Shown: positions 15,868-24,194 of the stretch, one piece after another
How the letters are laid out: every line of letters starts with the position of its first letter
Numbering within the stretch: position 1 is the first letter of the stretch
NCBI GenBank assembly: GCA_022822085.1
Contig: JAJECK010000118.1
Location: forward strand, 1-32,786
Length of the DNA: 32,786 nucleotides
Direction of reading: 5' to 3'
Source of the DNA: Candidatus Poribacteria bacterium
GTDB taxonomy: Bacteria > Poribacteria > WGA-4E > WGA-3G
Position numbers and translations under genes: made by a program
Notes under the pieces: model-generated
Databases searched by the model: none
Told to the model about the DNA's origin: nothing
What the model saw: only the letters and a program-made list of their open reading frames with translations

Positions 15868-16770
15868 ATGGCAAATGCAGATTATAAAATAGGCGTTGTA
15901 GGTGTTGGACGCATGGGGGCAAACATCGCACGACACTTAAACGATGAAGGATTCCAGGTTGTTGCAGTATATGATGTCGCAGGTGAACGCGCAAAGGAAT
16001 TAGCAGAAGAAATTGATGCCACAGCCAGTAGCAAATTAGCACAAGTTACAGAACTCGCGGATTATATCATCACCGTTGTCACAGATGATAATGCAATGCG
16101 TGAGATTTATTCTGATGATGCTGATGACAGTTTACTCAAATCGGCATCAGGTAAAGTCTTTATTAACTGTGCTACTATAAGTCCTAAAGTTCATGTTGAT
16201 ATTGAGAGTCTCGCTGCTAAACATGGTGCTGAAAGTCTTGAAGGGTGTATGGCAAGTAGTATCACACAAGCGCGGGAAGGCACACTTTATCTCATGTGTG
16301 GTGGAAAAAAAGAGACTTTCGACAGAGCACATCCAATTTTGGAATCGATGAGTGTTTCGCTACGTTATATTGGTGAAGCAGGTAAAGCAGCCCAGGTCAA
16401 AGCACTGGTCAATATGGTAATGAATATCAACACTGCCGGTCTTGCCGAAGGTCTTGGGTTGGGTGCTGCACTTGATTTAGACTTGGAAATGTTGCAAGAA
16501 GTCTTTGCACAGACAGGTGCAAACTCTCGTGTATTAGAAACTGATGGGGAAGATATGCAAATTCGCGACCATGAATGTTATTTTTCTGCTGCACATGCAT
16601 CCAAAGATTCTGGAATCGCCCTTGACCTTGCAAACGAAGCTGGAATCTCACTCCCACTCGCACAAGCGACCAAAGACCAATACGACCGTATGATTGAACA
16701 AGGATTAGGAGATTTAGACAAGTCTGGTGTTGCTGAATTGACTTTCCCAGGACGCGGCAAAAACGCATAA
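15868..16770 (+). CDS. Beta-hydroxyacid dehydrogenase (3-hydroxyisobutyrate dehydrogenase family)
   Basis: 300 residues. The N-terminal Rossmann fold has VGVGRMGANIARHL (11-24), the GxGxMG motif, and the Asp at the end of the second strand (VYDVAGERA) points to NAD rather than NADP. The all-helical C-terminal half has the catalytic lysine K178 and N182 in KALVNMVMN. The usual substrate loop DxPVSGG is replaced by EGCMASSITQAREGTL (125-140), so the substrate is probably not 3-hydroxyisobutyrate or tartronate semialdehyde as in well-known members. The ATG follows GGGAGGAAGTT, a strong ribosome site. It is first in the plus-strand run. Confidence 0.88.
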   Translation: MANADYKIGVVGVGRMGANIARHLNDEGFQVVAVYDVAGERAKELAEEIDATASSKLAQVTELADYIITVVTDDNAMREIYSDDADDSLLKSASGKVFINCATISPKVHVDIESLAAKHGAESLEGCMASSITQAREGTLYLMCGGKKETFDRAHPILESMSVSLRYIGEAGKAAQVKALVNMVMNINTAGLAEGLGLGAALDLDLEMLQEVFAQTGANSRVLETDGEDMQIRDHECYFSAAHASKDSGIALDLANEAGISLPLAQATKDQYDRMIEQGLGDLDKSGVAELTFPGRGKNA

Positions 16771-16834
16771 TCACATATCCACATAGAGGTTCTAATTTGA
16801 TAGTGTATCAACATATCTTCTTAGAAACTGATTG

Positions 16835-17578
16835 ATGTCTAATTCCAAAAATATAGAATGCCTTAAAGGAGTTATACTTGCGGGAGGTTTAGGGACACGT
16901 TTGTACCCTTTAACAAAGGTTACCAGTAAACACCTGCTACCGGTCGGAAATGAACCGATGGTTTTTCATTCCATTAAACTACTAATTGAAACTGGAATCA
17001 CCGATATTTTGATCATCACAAGTCCGATCCATATTGGTGACTTTGTGAGTGTATTAGGGAGTGGAAAAGATTTTGGTTGTGAATTCACCTACCGGGTTCA
17101 AGAAGAAGCCAAGGGTATTGCACATGCCCTTGAGTCGGCAGAAGGATTTGCTGCCGGAGGCAGCATCGTTGTCCTGCTTGCAGACAACATATTTGAATCT
17201 TCCATCCAACAACTTGTTTCCGATTACAAAATACAAAAAACTGGGGCACGGGTTTTATTAAAAGAGGTTGATGACCCTGAACGTTTTGGTGTTGCAAGTC
17301 TTAACGGAAACCATATAGATTCTATAGAGGAGAAACCGGTACAACCCAAAAGCAATTACGCTGTAGTTGGAGTCTATTGTTATGATTCTACGGTTTTTGA
17401 GATCATAAGATCAATTGAACCCTCATCACGAGGAGAATATGAAATTACTTCGGTCAACAATGTATATATAGATCGTGGACAACTTCAATACAGTTTTTTA
17501 CAAGGTGAATGGGTTGACGCTGGAACATTTGAAGCTCTTGTTGAAGCAAATAATTTACTAATGAATCGGAAGGAGTAG
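16835..17578 (+). CDS. RmlA-like glucose-1-phosphate nucleotidylyltransferase
   Basis: About 247 residues. Motifs are GVILAGGLGTRLYPLTKVTSKHLLPVGNEPM for nucleotide and sugar-phosphate binding, LLADNIF with the metal aspartate, EEKP, and the late GEYEITSVNNVYI and WVDAGTFEAL. These are the RmlA (glucose-1-phosphate thymidylyltransferase) pattern, but it lacks the C-terminal extension of the about 290-residue enzymes. It should make dTDP-glucose or a similar activated sugar. An in-frame TTG lies one codon upstream (16832), and the ATG at 16835 is preferred; neither has a clear ribosome site. The stop overlaps the ribosome site of the GT2 gene that follows, so the two are translationally linked. 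Confidence 0.9.
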   Translation: MSNSKNIECLKGVILAGGLGTRLYPLTKVTSKHLLPVGNEPMVFHSIKLLIETGITDILIITSPIHIGDFVSVLGSGKDFGCEFTYRVQEEAKGIAHALESAEGFAAGGSIVVLLADNIFESSIQQLVSDYKIQKTGARVLLKEVDDPERFGVASLNGNHIDSIEEKPVQPKSNYAVVGVYCYDSTVFEIIRSIEPSSRGEYEITSVNNVYIDRGQLQYSFLQGEWVDAGTFEALVEANNLLMNRKE

Positions 17579-17580
17579 CA

Positions 17581-18804
17581 TTGAACGCTACACAGAAACC
17601 ATATTTATCAATAGTTGTACCAGTCTACAATGAGGAGGAAAATGTCCGACCACTGTACGAGAAAATTAGTACGGTATGTGAGTCAATCGGAGTAACTTAT
17701 GAGGTGTTGTTTGTAGACGATGGGAGTAAAGACAATACCTATGAAGTCCTTACTGAATTACGAGAATCTACCCCACAACTATCTATAATAAAATTTCAAG
17801 AGAATGCTGGTCAAACTGCAGCGATGGCTGCAGGATTTGAATATGCGCAAGGTGAACGCATCATCAGTATGGATGGTGATCTCCAAAACGATCCTGCTGA
17901 TATACCAAAACTATTACTTAAACTCGATGAAGACTACGACTTAGTATGTGGTTGGCGAAAAGAACGTCAGGATAAATTTTGGTCCCGTAGGGTTCCGTCT
18001 GTAATTGCAAATTGGATAATCAGTTTAGTAACAGGGGTTGCGATTCATGATAACGGATGCTCCTTAAAGGCATATCGATCTGAAGTAATCAAACAAGTTC
18101 CACTATACGGTGAGATGCATCGCTTTATACCTGCCATGTCTACTATAGTTGGCGCACGGATCGCTGAAATAGTGGTGAAACATCATCCACGACGTTTTGG
18201 TACAAGTAAATATGGTCTGGGTAGAATATGGCGAGTTATTCTTGATATATTAGCGTTTAAATTAATCATATCTGTTTTTGCCCGTAGAGCTGCTCCAGAA
18301 AGTAATACAGACAGTCAACAATCCTATCATAAACATTTAAATCCAAGCATAAATTCCTATAGAGTCGGAACATTACTAAGCCTTCCTATTTTTGTTTTAG
18401 GGTTTTTTCTCATTAATCACGACATCAATTCGGCGGTTAGTTTTATAGCATTAGGGGTGTCGGTTATATTTATCAGTCTGATAACGGGATGGTCCCTTGG
18501 GATAGCGCAAACTTGTGTTGCGGATTTAAGCCCACTTGCATCATTTTTCATTCACCGTTGTTCTCGTCGTCCCATACGGTGTTTTGGTCCACCTGGCGTT
18601 TTGTTGGTTCTAATAGGAGGAATTCTAATTTTTATATTTCCATTTTATGGGCAAATAGTACTAAGTATAGGAATTTTCATTTTTGTCTTCGGATTATTCG
18701 GTGAAACGATATCTTATGCCAATGCAACACGTGTCGTAGATTACAAGGTAGATATTTTCTTGGATGCGAGAGATGAGGGTAAATCTGTTGACAACTATTA
18801 TTGA
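17581..18804 (+). CDS. GT2 glycosyltransferase, DPM1/GtrB-like, with membrane helices
   Basis: 407 residues. The GT-A catalytic domain (about 8-235) opens with SIVVPVYNEEENV, has FVDDGSKDNT for the nucleotide and MDGDLQNDPADIP with the metal-binding DxD-like acidic residues. RRFGTSKYGLGR is the typical end of the dolichyl-phosphate-mannose-synthase/GtrB group. Four hydrophobic helices follow (about 260-280, 285-308, 335-355 and 358-380). It probably moves a sugar from the nucleotide form to a polyprenyl phosphate at the inner membrane. The start is TTG at 17581, 2 bases after the RmlA-like stop, with AAGGAG overlapping that stop codon, so the translation is coupled. Confidence 0.9.
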   Translation: MNATQKPYLSIVVPVYNEEENVRPLYEKISTVCESIGVTYEVLFVDDGSKDNTYEVLTELRESTPQLSIIKFQENAGQTAAMAAGFEYAQGERIISMDGDLQNDPADIPKLLLKLDEDYDLVCGWRKERQDKFWSRRVPSVIANWIISLVTGVAIHDNGCSLKAYRSEVIKQVPLYGEMHRFIPAMSTIVGARIAEIVVKHHPRRFGTSKYGLGRIWRVILDILAFKLIISVFARRAAPESNTDSQQSYHKHLNPSINSYRVGTLLSLPIFVLGFFLINHDINSAVSFIALGVSVIFISLITGWSLGIAQTCVADLSPLASFFIHRCSRRPIRCFGPPGVLLVLIGGILIFIFPFYGQIVLSIGIFIFVFGLFGETISYANATRVVDYKVDIFLDARDEGKSVDNYY

Positions 18805-19924
18805 TAAGTGGCGAAGCGAATTTCCGGTGACCGATACTTTTGTTTATATGAATCACGCAGGTGTTGCTCCTTTATCTAAACGGGTCATGGAAGCAATGGT
18901 AGGATTCGTGCAGGATGCAACCGTCAACGGCGCGGTAAACGTAGATTCATGGGTGGAAACAGCAGAAATATGTCGGTCAGCGGCGGCACAACTTATCAAC
19001 GCGGATGCATCTGAAATAGCATTCATGAAGAATACAACGCAGGGAATACTCCTCGCTGCAAATGGTATTGATTGGAAAGAAGGGGATAACGTTGTTACTA
19101 CTGCCGTTGAATTTCCTGCTAATGTCTATCCTTGGTGGAGTTTAAATGAACGTTTTGGTGTTGAAACACGAATGGTTCCTGAACATGATGGACGTATCGA
19201 TCTTGATGATTTAGCTGTATTCATTGATAACAGGACACGAGTCGTTACAATCAGTCATGTGGAATTTGCTTCTGGATTTCGTAATGACCTCAAAGCAATT
19301 GGTGAGATATGTAGGGAACGCGATATCTGGTTTGTCGTTGATGCTATTCAGAGCCTCGGTGTGATTGAGGTAGATGTGAAATCATGCGACATTGATATAC
19401 TCGCTGCAGATGGACACAAATGGTTACTGGCACCAGAAGGCGCAGCGATTTTTTATTGCGCTAAAGACAAACTTGACCGACTTATCAACACAAATGTAGG
19501 TTGGTCGAGTGTAATAAATCCTCGCGAATTTCTTGACTACGACCTAACACAGAAACCCGATGCAACCAGATTTGAAGAGGGGTCTTACAATACCACAGGT
19601 TTATATGGACTCAATGCCGCGATTGATCTATTGTGTGAAGTTGGTATCTCTACAATTGAAGGACGTGTTCTTGAACTTACATCAAAATTAATCAAGGGTT
19701 TGGAAGATAAAGGCTATCGTGTGGCCACACCGAAAGATGATGCTGAACGTGCAGGGATTGTAATTTTTGAAAGTGGGACGCGGACACCAGAAGATATTGT
19801 TGAACGACTTCAAGACAATAATATAGTAACTGCTGATCGGGGAAGTGGTGTCAGAGTTTCTCCACATTTCTACAACACAGAGGCTGAAATAATACAATTG
19901 CTTGAAGTCCTACCTGACCAATAG
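18764..19924 (+). CDS. Class V aminotransferase (PLP; cysteine desulfurase/isopenicillin N epimerase-like)
   Basis: 386 residues from the first ATG. The PLP lysine is K219 in AADGHKWLLAPEG, with D193 in VVDAIQSLG binding the pyridine ring, and TISHVEFASGFRNDL near 162-176 is typical of the class V fold. MNHAGVAPLS near 29-38 marks the isopenicillin N epimerase/SufS-like branch. No obvious active-site cysteine loop shows it is a desulfurase, so the reaction is open (transamination, racemisation or elimination). The frame overlaps the GT2 gene end by 41 bp; a second ATG at 18773 and a TTG at 18788 are other possible starts. The first plausible conserved residues begin after both, so the start is uncertain. 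Confidence 0.87.
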   Translation: MREMRVNLLTTIIDKWRSEFPVTDTFVYMNHAGVAPLSKRVMEAMVGFVQDATVNGAVNVDSWVETAEICRSAAAQLINADASEIAFMKNTTQGILLAANGIDWKEGDNVVTTAVEFPANVYPWWSLNERFGVETRMVPEHDGRIDLDDLAVFIDNRTRVVTISHVEFASGFRNDLKAIGEICRERDIWFVVDAIQSLGVIEVDVKSCDIDILAADGHKWLLAPEGAAIFYCAKDKLDRLINTNVGWSSVINPREFLDYDLTQKPDATRFEEGSYNTTGLYGLNAAIDLLCEVGISTIEGRVLELTSKLIKGLEDKGYRVATPKDDAERAGIVIFESGTRTPEDIVERLQDNNIVTADRGSGVRVSPHFYNTEAEIIQLLEVLPDQ

Positions 19925-19998
19925 TCCTTTCCTGACTGAAACAAATAGAGATAAATATAGTGAACATACATCTAAACATAAAAAGAAATCAAAATTAT

Positions 19999-21393
19999 AT
20001 GAAACAGGGACTAATGTTAATGTCCTGTTTTCTAATTATAATGTCAAGTTGCACATTCCCCGGCGGTAAGCAGGATACAAACCGTATACGTTTTTCCATT
20101 CAAAACACCCTTCGCGCGGATAGAGAAAACATACCCATTGTCCTAACATTAGAACAACTTAAGAAAGTTAGTCCGGATTTTTCTCTAAATGCCTTTTCAG
20201 TGGTCACTGGGGAAGCACCCCGCGAGGCTATGATACCCGCACAAGCAGATGATATTGATTATGATGGAGTACGAGATCAGTTGATATTCCTATTAGATCT
20301 TAAATCTGAAGAAACAAAAGAGATTTCAATTCTGTACGACCCAAATGTAAAAGCAACTTTTACACTTGATGTTCAGAAACTGACTCGTGTCGGCATATTT
20401 CCTGAACTAAATGCTTCCGCAGCGATCGAATCAGATTTAGTTGCTTACATATTAATGCAAAACGGATCTGTCAATGCTTATGGGAAAAAGAGACAAAAAA
20501 TTTTTAGTGTTGATACGATGTTTCAGTCTGAATTAGATTTGGCTGAGCAGCTATCCCCAGATTTTAGACAACACTTTGCAAGTAAAAAGATTGCCCTAAC
20601 TCAAAATCCTCAAGCATTAAACATAGATGTTCAGAAAATGGAGCAAAGATGGGTTATAAACGATTTTGAAAATCAGGAGAACTATTATGTACGAAAATCT
20701 GATGAACAACTCAATCTTTACAAATCTATCGGTTTATCATTGAATGAACTTCTTGATTTAGAAAGTACTAACATGGTAGCATTGACAACAGAAAAAGGGC
20801 ACATAGGGTGTGGTGGGATTGCCCTCTGGCATAATGGTAGAAAAGAATTGATTCCCTTACCCATGGAAGGTGATTTTGTTCGTATACTCGCTAATGGTGC
20901 GATGCGATCAATCGTTCAACGGATACTACCGAACATCCAAATCGGTGGAGAAACATATTATTTAATAATAATGACCTCAATTTACGGTAAGAATTCATGG
21001 TTTGAACAAACCATTACGATTGACAGAGAATTACCTTCAGATTATGCATTTGTCGTTGGTATACCCAAAATTGGAGAACAGAATGAGATTGATCGTGATC
21101 AAGGAGTCTTATGGAGTTGGGGAAATGACCCTAAAAACGAACATCCACTTGGTTTGGCTCTGATCTATCCTAAAACTCAGGAAGGTGGTTTGATTGAAAC
21201 GGATCCATCTCAAATGTCATTGATATTAAATCCTGATCTTGAAGGAAAAATTACTTATAGGACAGCAGCAGTTTGGGATGGAGGAATAAATGGTGTGTCA
21301 TCTGAAACAGAATTTATGCAACATCTCCAATTATTGACGACTACAATTTTCAATCCACCGAATATAAAATTCATCAAGTCAGAGGAGAAGTAG
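19999..21393 (+). CDS. DUF4861-like secreted lipoprotein
   Basis: 464 residues from the ATG at 19999. MKQGLMLMSCFLIIMSSC is a lipoprotein signal with the lipidated cysteine in IMSSC. The segment SDLVAYILMQNGSVNAYGKKRQKI and later TTEKGHIGCGGIALWHNGR and YGKNSWFEQTI recall DUF4861 proteins, which are often found in polysaccharide-use loci and have no well-established activity. It would face the periplasm or be attached to a membrane. An alternative GTG start at 19960 adds 13 residues and has AGAG upstream. It lies 75 bp after the aminotransferase gene and 17 bp before the TPP enzyme gene. Family assignment is from memory of the pattern. Confidence 0.7.
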   Translation: MKQGLMLMSCFLIIMSSCTFPGGKQDTNRIRFSIQNTLRADRENIPIVLTLEQLKKVSPDFSLNAFSVVTGEAPREAMIPAQADDIDYDGVRDQLIFLLDLKSEETKEISILYDPNVKATFTLDVQKLTRVGIFPELNASAAIESDLVAYILMQNGSVNAYGKKRQKIFSVDTMFQSELDLAEQLSPDFRQHFASKKIALTQNPQALNIDVQKMEQRWVINDFENQENYYVRKSDEQLNLYKSIGLSLNELLDLESTNMVALTTEKGHIGCGGIALWHNGRKELIPLPMEGDFVRILANGAMRSIVQRILPNIQIGGETYYLIIMTSIYGKNSWFEQTITIDRELPSDYAFVVGIPKIGEQNEIDRDQGVLWSWGNDPKNEHPLGLALIYPKTQEGGLIETDPSQMSLILNPDLEGKITYRTAAVWDGGINGVSSETEFMQHLQLLTTTIFNPPNIKFIKSEEK

Positions 21394-21410
21394 CGGGAGA
21401 TGGAAAGAAC

Positions 21411-22010
21411 ATGCTCAATAAAGAAGAATGTCTACAGGTCCTAACATCACAACGAACAGATGAAATCGTCGTTACAACAATGGGAATGGCTGTCCCGTGG
21501 GCAAAAATCTCAACACATCCATTAGACTTTGCATCAGTCGGAAGTGCAATGGGACATGCTGCAGATTTAGCACTCGGTATAGCACTCGCAAAGCCTGACA
21601 AAAAGGTTGTCGTTCTAAACGGTGACGGAAGCATGTTGATGTGTTTAGGGACACTCGCAACGATTATAGGATTAAGAACACCGCCTACAAATTATCTGCT
21701 ATTTGTATGTGATAACGGGACGTATGAGGTAACAGGCAACCAACCTGTCCCAATAAATCCTCAGTTCAATTGGACGACAATCGCAAGTGGAACTGGATTC
21801 CAGAATGTATATGAATTTGAAGACATAGATACTTTTGAAACCGACCTACCGAAAATCTGGAATCAAGATGGTCCTACCTTTGTAAATCTCAAAATTGTTG
21901 AAGCGTCCGAACCACCACCAGATAGATGGGGTAATTTTGAATATCCTTATCTTCAAGAGTCTCTTGCAACATCAACACATAAGTTGAGAAAAACACTTAA
22001 AAGTATATAG
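21411..22010 (+). CDS. Half-size TPP-dependent decarboxylase subunit (ComE-like)
   Basis: 199 residues that cover only the PP (diphosphate-binding) domain of thiamine diphosphate enzymes. NGDGSMLMCLGTLATI (70-85) with N102 in FVCDNGTYEVTG forms the GDG...N magnesium/TPP motif. FASVGSAMGHAADLALGIAL (40-59) is the usual lead-in. Size and order match the beta subunit of sulfopyruvate decarboxylase (ComE) or the C-terminal half of phosphonopyruvate decarboxylase. No partner with the Pyr domain lies next to it, though the active site needs one, so it must pair with a subunit encoded elsewhere or have changed its role. The ATG follows GGAGATGGAAAGAAC. Confidence 0.82.
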   Translation: MLNKEECLQVLTSQRTDEIVVTTMGMAVPWAKISTHPLDFASVGSAMGHAADLALGIALAKPDKKVVVLNGDGSMLMCLGTLATIIGLRTPPTNYLLFVCDNGTYEVTGNQPVPINPQFNWTTIASGTGFQNVYEFEDIDTFETDLPKIWNQDGPTFVNLKIVEASEPPPDRWGNFEYPYLQESLATSTHKLRKTLKSI

Positions 22011-22034
22011 GAGCGTTTGTATTAGGAAGATATT

Positions 22035-22931
22035 ATGGCACAACAATTAGAAACTCGTAGAATGGGACGTACAGAAATGCAACCGAATGCATTAGCACTT
22101 GGTGCAGCATGGTTGTCCTCAAAACCAGATGAAGAGGTTATTGGCGCAATCAGAAGAGCAATTGAACTCGGTATTAACTATATTGACACCTATCCTGGAC
22201 ACAGGGAACATCTTTGGGGTGAAGCACTTTCTGGCGGTTTGAGAGAGAAGATATACCTACAAGCAAAAGTTGGCACACATCCAGAACGCAGAAAAGATTT
22301 CTCCGCAGATGGCACAAGGTGGAGCGTGACAAATAGTCTAAAAGACATGCGGACAGATTATCTTGATGCAGTGTTGATACATGACCCGTTGGACATGGAG
22401 AGTGTGTTAGGGAAAGGTCATGCATTAGATACACTTCTGGAGATGAAAGATGAAGGTTTAATCAAGAATATTGGTGCTGGTGTACGTTCACACGACTTTC
22501 ACAAAGAAATGATTGAAACCGGTCATATTGACCTCATTCTGACATTTTTGGACTATACTTTGCTCTCCCAATCTGTGGCAAAGACGACATTACCCTTAGC
22601 GCGCAAACACGACGTTGGAATTATCCTTGCAAGTCCATTAGGTATGGGAAGTCTTACAGGTACAGAACCAAACGTTGATGAGGAACGGAGACGAAATCCA
22701 GATGAGGAACCAAAAGCTCATGCTATGTGGAAGTGGTGTCAAGAACGCAATGTCAATATACGTCATTTAGCTTTGCAGTTTTGTCTCGCTGCACCGATAG
22801 ACGGCGTTGTGATGTTCGGTCCTGCAGATAAAGCACAAGTGGAAGATGGGTTTGAAGCGGCAACTGCTGACGTCCCAGAAGAAATTTGGCAGGAATTTGA
22901 GACGGAATTTGGAATAAAGCGAGGAATGTAA
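22035..22931 (+). CDS. Aldo/keto reductase
   Basis: 298 residues in an AKR TIM barrel. Catalytic tetrad candidates are D51 and Y53 in NYIDTYPG, K78 in YLQAKVG and H116 in VLIHDP. Tyr is two residues from Asp instead of the usual four to five, so the loop is shortened and the canonical DTAxxYG motif is altered. The NADP-binding end is present as RHLALQFCLAAPIDGVVMFGPADKAQVED. Similar proteins reduce or oxidise sugars and related aldehydes. GGAAG precedes the ATG by 5 bases, 24 bp after the TPP gene, consistent with one operon. The gene converges on trpA with a 14-bp gap. Confidence 0.9.
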   Translation: MAQQLETRRMGRTEMQPNALALGAAWLSSKPDEEVIGAIRRAIELGINYIDTYPGHREHLWGEALSGGLREKIYLQAKVGTHPERRKDFSADGTRWSVTNSLKDMRTDYLDAVLIHDPLDMESVLGKGHALDTLLEMKDEGLIKNIGAGVRSHDFHKEMIETGHIDLILTFLDYTLLSQSVAKTTLPLARKHDVGIILASPLGMGSLTGTEPNVDEERRRNPDEEPKAHAMWKWCQERNVNIRHLALQFCLAAPIDGVVMFGPADKAQVEDGFEAATADVPEEIWQEFETEFGIKRGM

Positions 22932-22945
22932 CTACAATATCTATG

Positions 22946-23746
22946 CTATGCCTTCACACCAGCTGCAAGTTCTGATGCAAACTGCTTCACTGCAGTAAGC
23001 AATTTTGCCTCGTCATTGATATGCTCTTCAACAACATTGATAATCGCACTACCCACAATCACACCATCAGCGACTTCTGCTACCTGCTTCGCCTGTTCAG
23101 GCGTTGATACGCCGAAACCCACACTAATCGGTTTGTCAGTATGTTTGCGGAGTTCTGCTATCATCGGTGCAACTTCGTCGGATAACGTATTTCGGACACC
23201 TGTTACCCCTGTTAACGATACACAATAGATGAAACCGGTGCTGGATGCCGCTATGTTTTTCATCCGTTCAGGTGGACTCGTAGGAGCAACCAAGAATATA
23301 GTCGCAAGATTATACATCGGTGCAACTTCCAGAAGAGGTTGTGCTTCTTCTACAGGTAGGTCGGGTACTATAACGCCATCAACTCCAGCATCTCGTGCTG
23401 CCTCACAAAATGCTCCTTCACCCATCCGAAAGATTGGGTTGTAATAACTCATCAGAGCAATAGGAATATCGGTCAGTTGACGAAGTTCTCTAACCAAATC
23501 AAGAATCTGATGGAGTGATGTCCTGTGTTTCAGTGCTCGTTCACTGGCACGTTGGATAGTTGGCCCGTCTGCTATCGGGTCGGAGAAAGGCACACCGAGT
23601 TCAATGAGATCTGCTCCTGCTTCTTCAAGTGTCAAAAGGAGTTTAGTGGTTAATTGTGGGGTTGGGTCTCCTGCACACAGATACGGCATAAATGCACGCG
23701 TATTTTCTCTGCGGAGTTCTTGGAATTTCTTATCAATTCGATTCAT
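22946..23746 (-). CDS. trpA: Tryptophan synthase alpha chain
   Basis: 266 residues, the family length. LIELGVPFSDPIADGPTIQRAS contains the two catalytic acids at their usual numbers, Glu49 and Asp60. GVDGVIVPDLPVEE and GFGVSTPEQAKQV complete the barrel's substrate sites. It splits indole-3-glycerol phosphate and passes indole to TrpB. The gene lies downstream of trpB but 1.16 kb away, with a HEAT-repeat gene and a small RHH-like gene between. It has its own consensus promoter with a leader of about 30 bases and no strong ribosome site. Confidence 0.97.
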   Translation of the reverse strand: MNRIDKKFQELRRENTRAFMPYLCAGDPTPQLTTKLLLTLEEAGADLIELGVPFSDPIADGPTIQRASERALKHRTSLHQILDLVRELRQLTDIPIALMSYYNPIFRMGEGAFCEAARDAGVDGVIVPDLPVEEAQPLLEVAPMYNLATIFLVAPTSPPERMKNIAASSTGFIYCVSLTGVTGVRNTLSDEVAPMIAELRKHTDKPISVGFGVSTPEQAKQVAEVADGVIVGSAIINVVEEHINDEAKLLTAVKQFASELAAGVKA

Positions 23747-23783
23747 GTATAATGTTTAGTCTTTCTATAAAATGATATTTTCA

Positions 23784-23812
23784 ATTATACTTTGTCCGAA
23801 TCGAATTGTCAA
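23784..23812 (-). promoter_or_regulatory. Perfect-consensus sigma70 promoter of trpA
   Basis: On the minus strand TTGACA (23807-23812), exactly 17 bp, then TATAAT (23784-23789). Both boxes match the consensus in all six positions. Transcription should start near 23777, about 30 bases before the trpA ATG. No leader peptide or attenuator fits in this gap. Confidence 0.8.
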
Positions 23813-23861
23813 GATGTGTTTTTTTACATCTCAAACCACAACCTATTGATTCACAGGGCAT

Positions 23862-24140
23862 CTAATTATCCTCTTGTTGCAGCAAATTCCCTGCTGCCTT
23901 GATACGTTCAACAACCCATTCTTGAATCAGATGTCTTGGCGGAATACCGCGTGCTTCTGCAAGTTCCAAAACCACCTCAATTTCTTCTTCAGATAGCCAC
24001 ACAGAGGCTTTATATCCGTCATGTGTCTCTACAATTGCCCCTTCGTATTCCGCCATTTCTTGGGCGGCTAAGTATTCACGTTCATCATAGACATCAAGAT
24101 ATTCTTCGTCTCCAGTGAGTATATATTCTTCACGGTTCAT
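23862..24140 (-). CDS. Small CopG/RHH-like protein (possible antitoxin or DNA-binding regulator)
   Basis: 92 residues. An acidic N-terminal half (MNREEYILTGDEEYLDVYDE...) leads to a C-terminal SVWLSEEEIEVVLELAEARGIPPRHLIQEWVVERI, which resembles the ribbon-helix-helix of CopG-type antitoxins (beta strand, helix, turn at GIPPR, helix). RHH proteins bind operators as dimers. No toxin-like gene is next to it. The ATG is preceded by GGAGAAACTA, a good ribosome site. It lies 54 bp after the HEAT-repeat gene and ends 49 bp before the trpA -35 box, so a role on that promoter is possible but unproven. Confidence 0.7.
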   Translation of the reverse strand: MNREEYILTGDEEYLDVYDEREYLAAQEMAEYEGAIVETHDGYKASVWLSEEEIEVVLELAEARGIPPRHLIQEWVVERIKAAGNLLQQEDN

Positions 24141-24194
24141 TAGTTTCTCCAGTGTGTTTTACGTTTTTTGAAAGACAATACCAAATTGAAAAGT

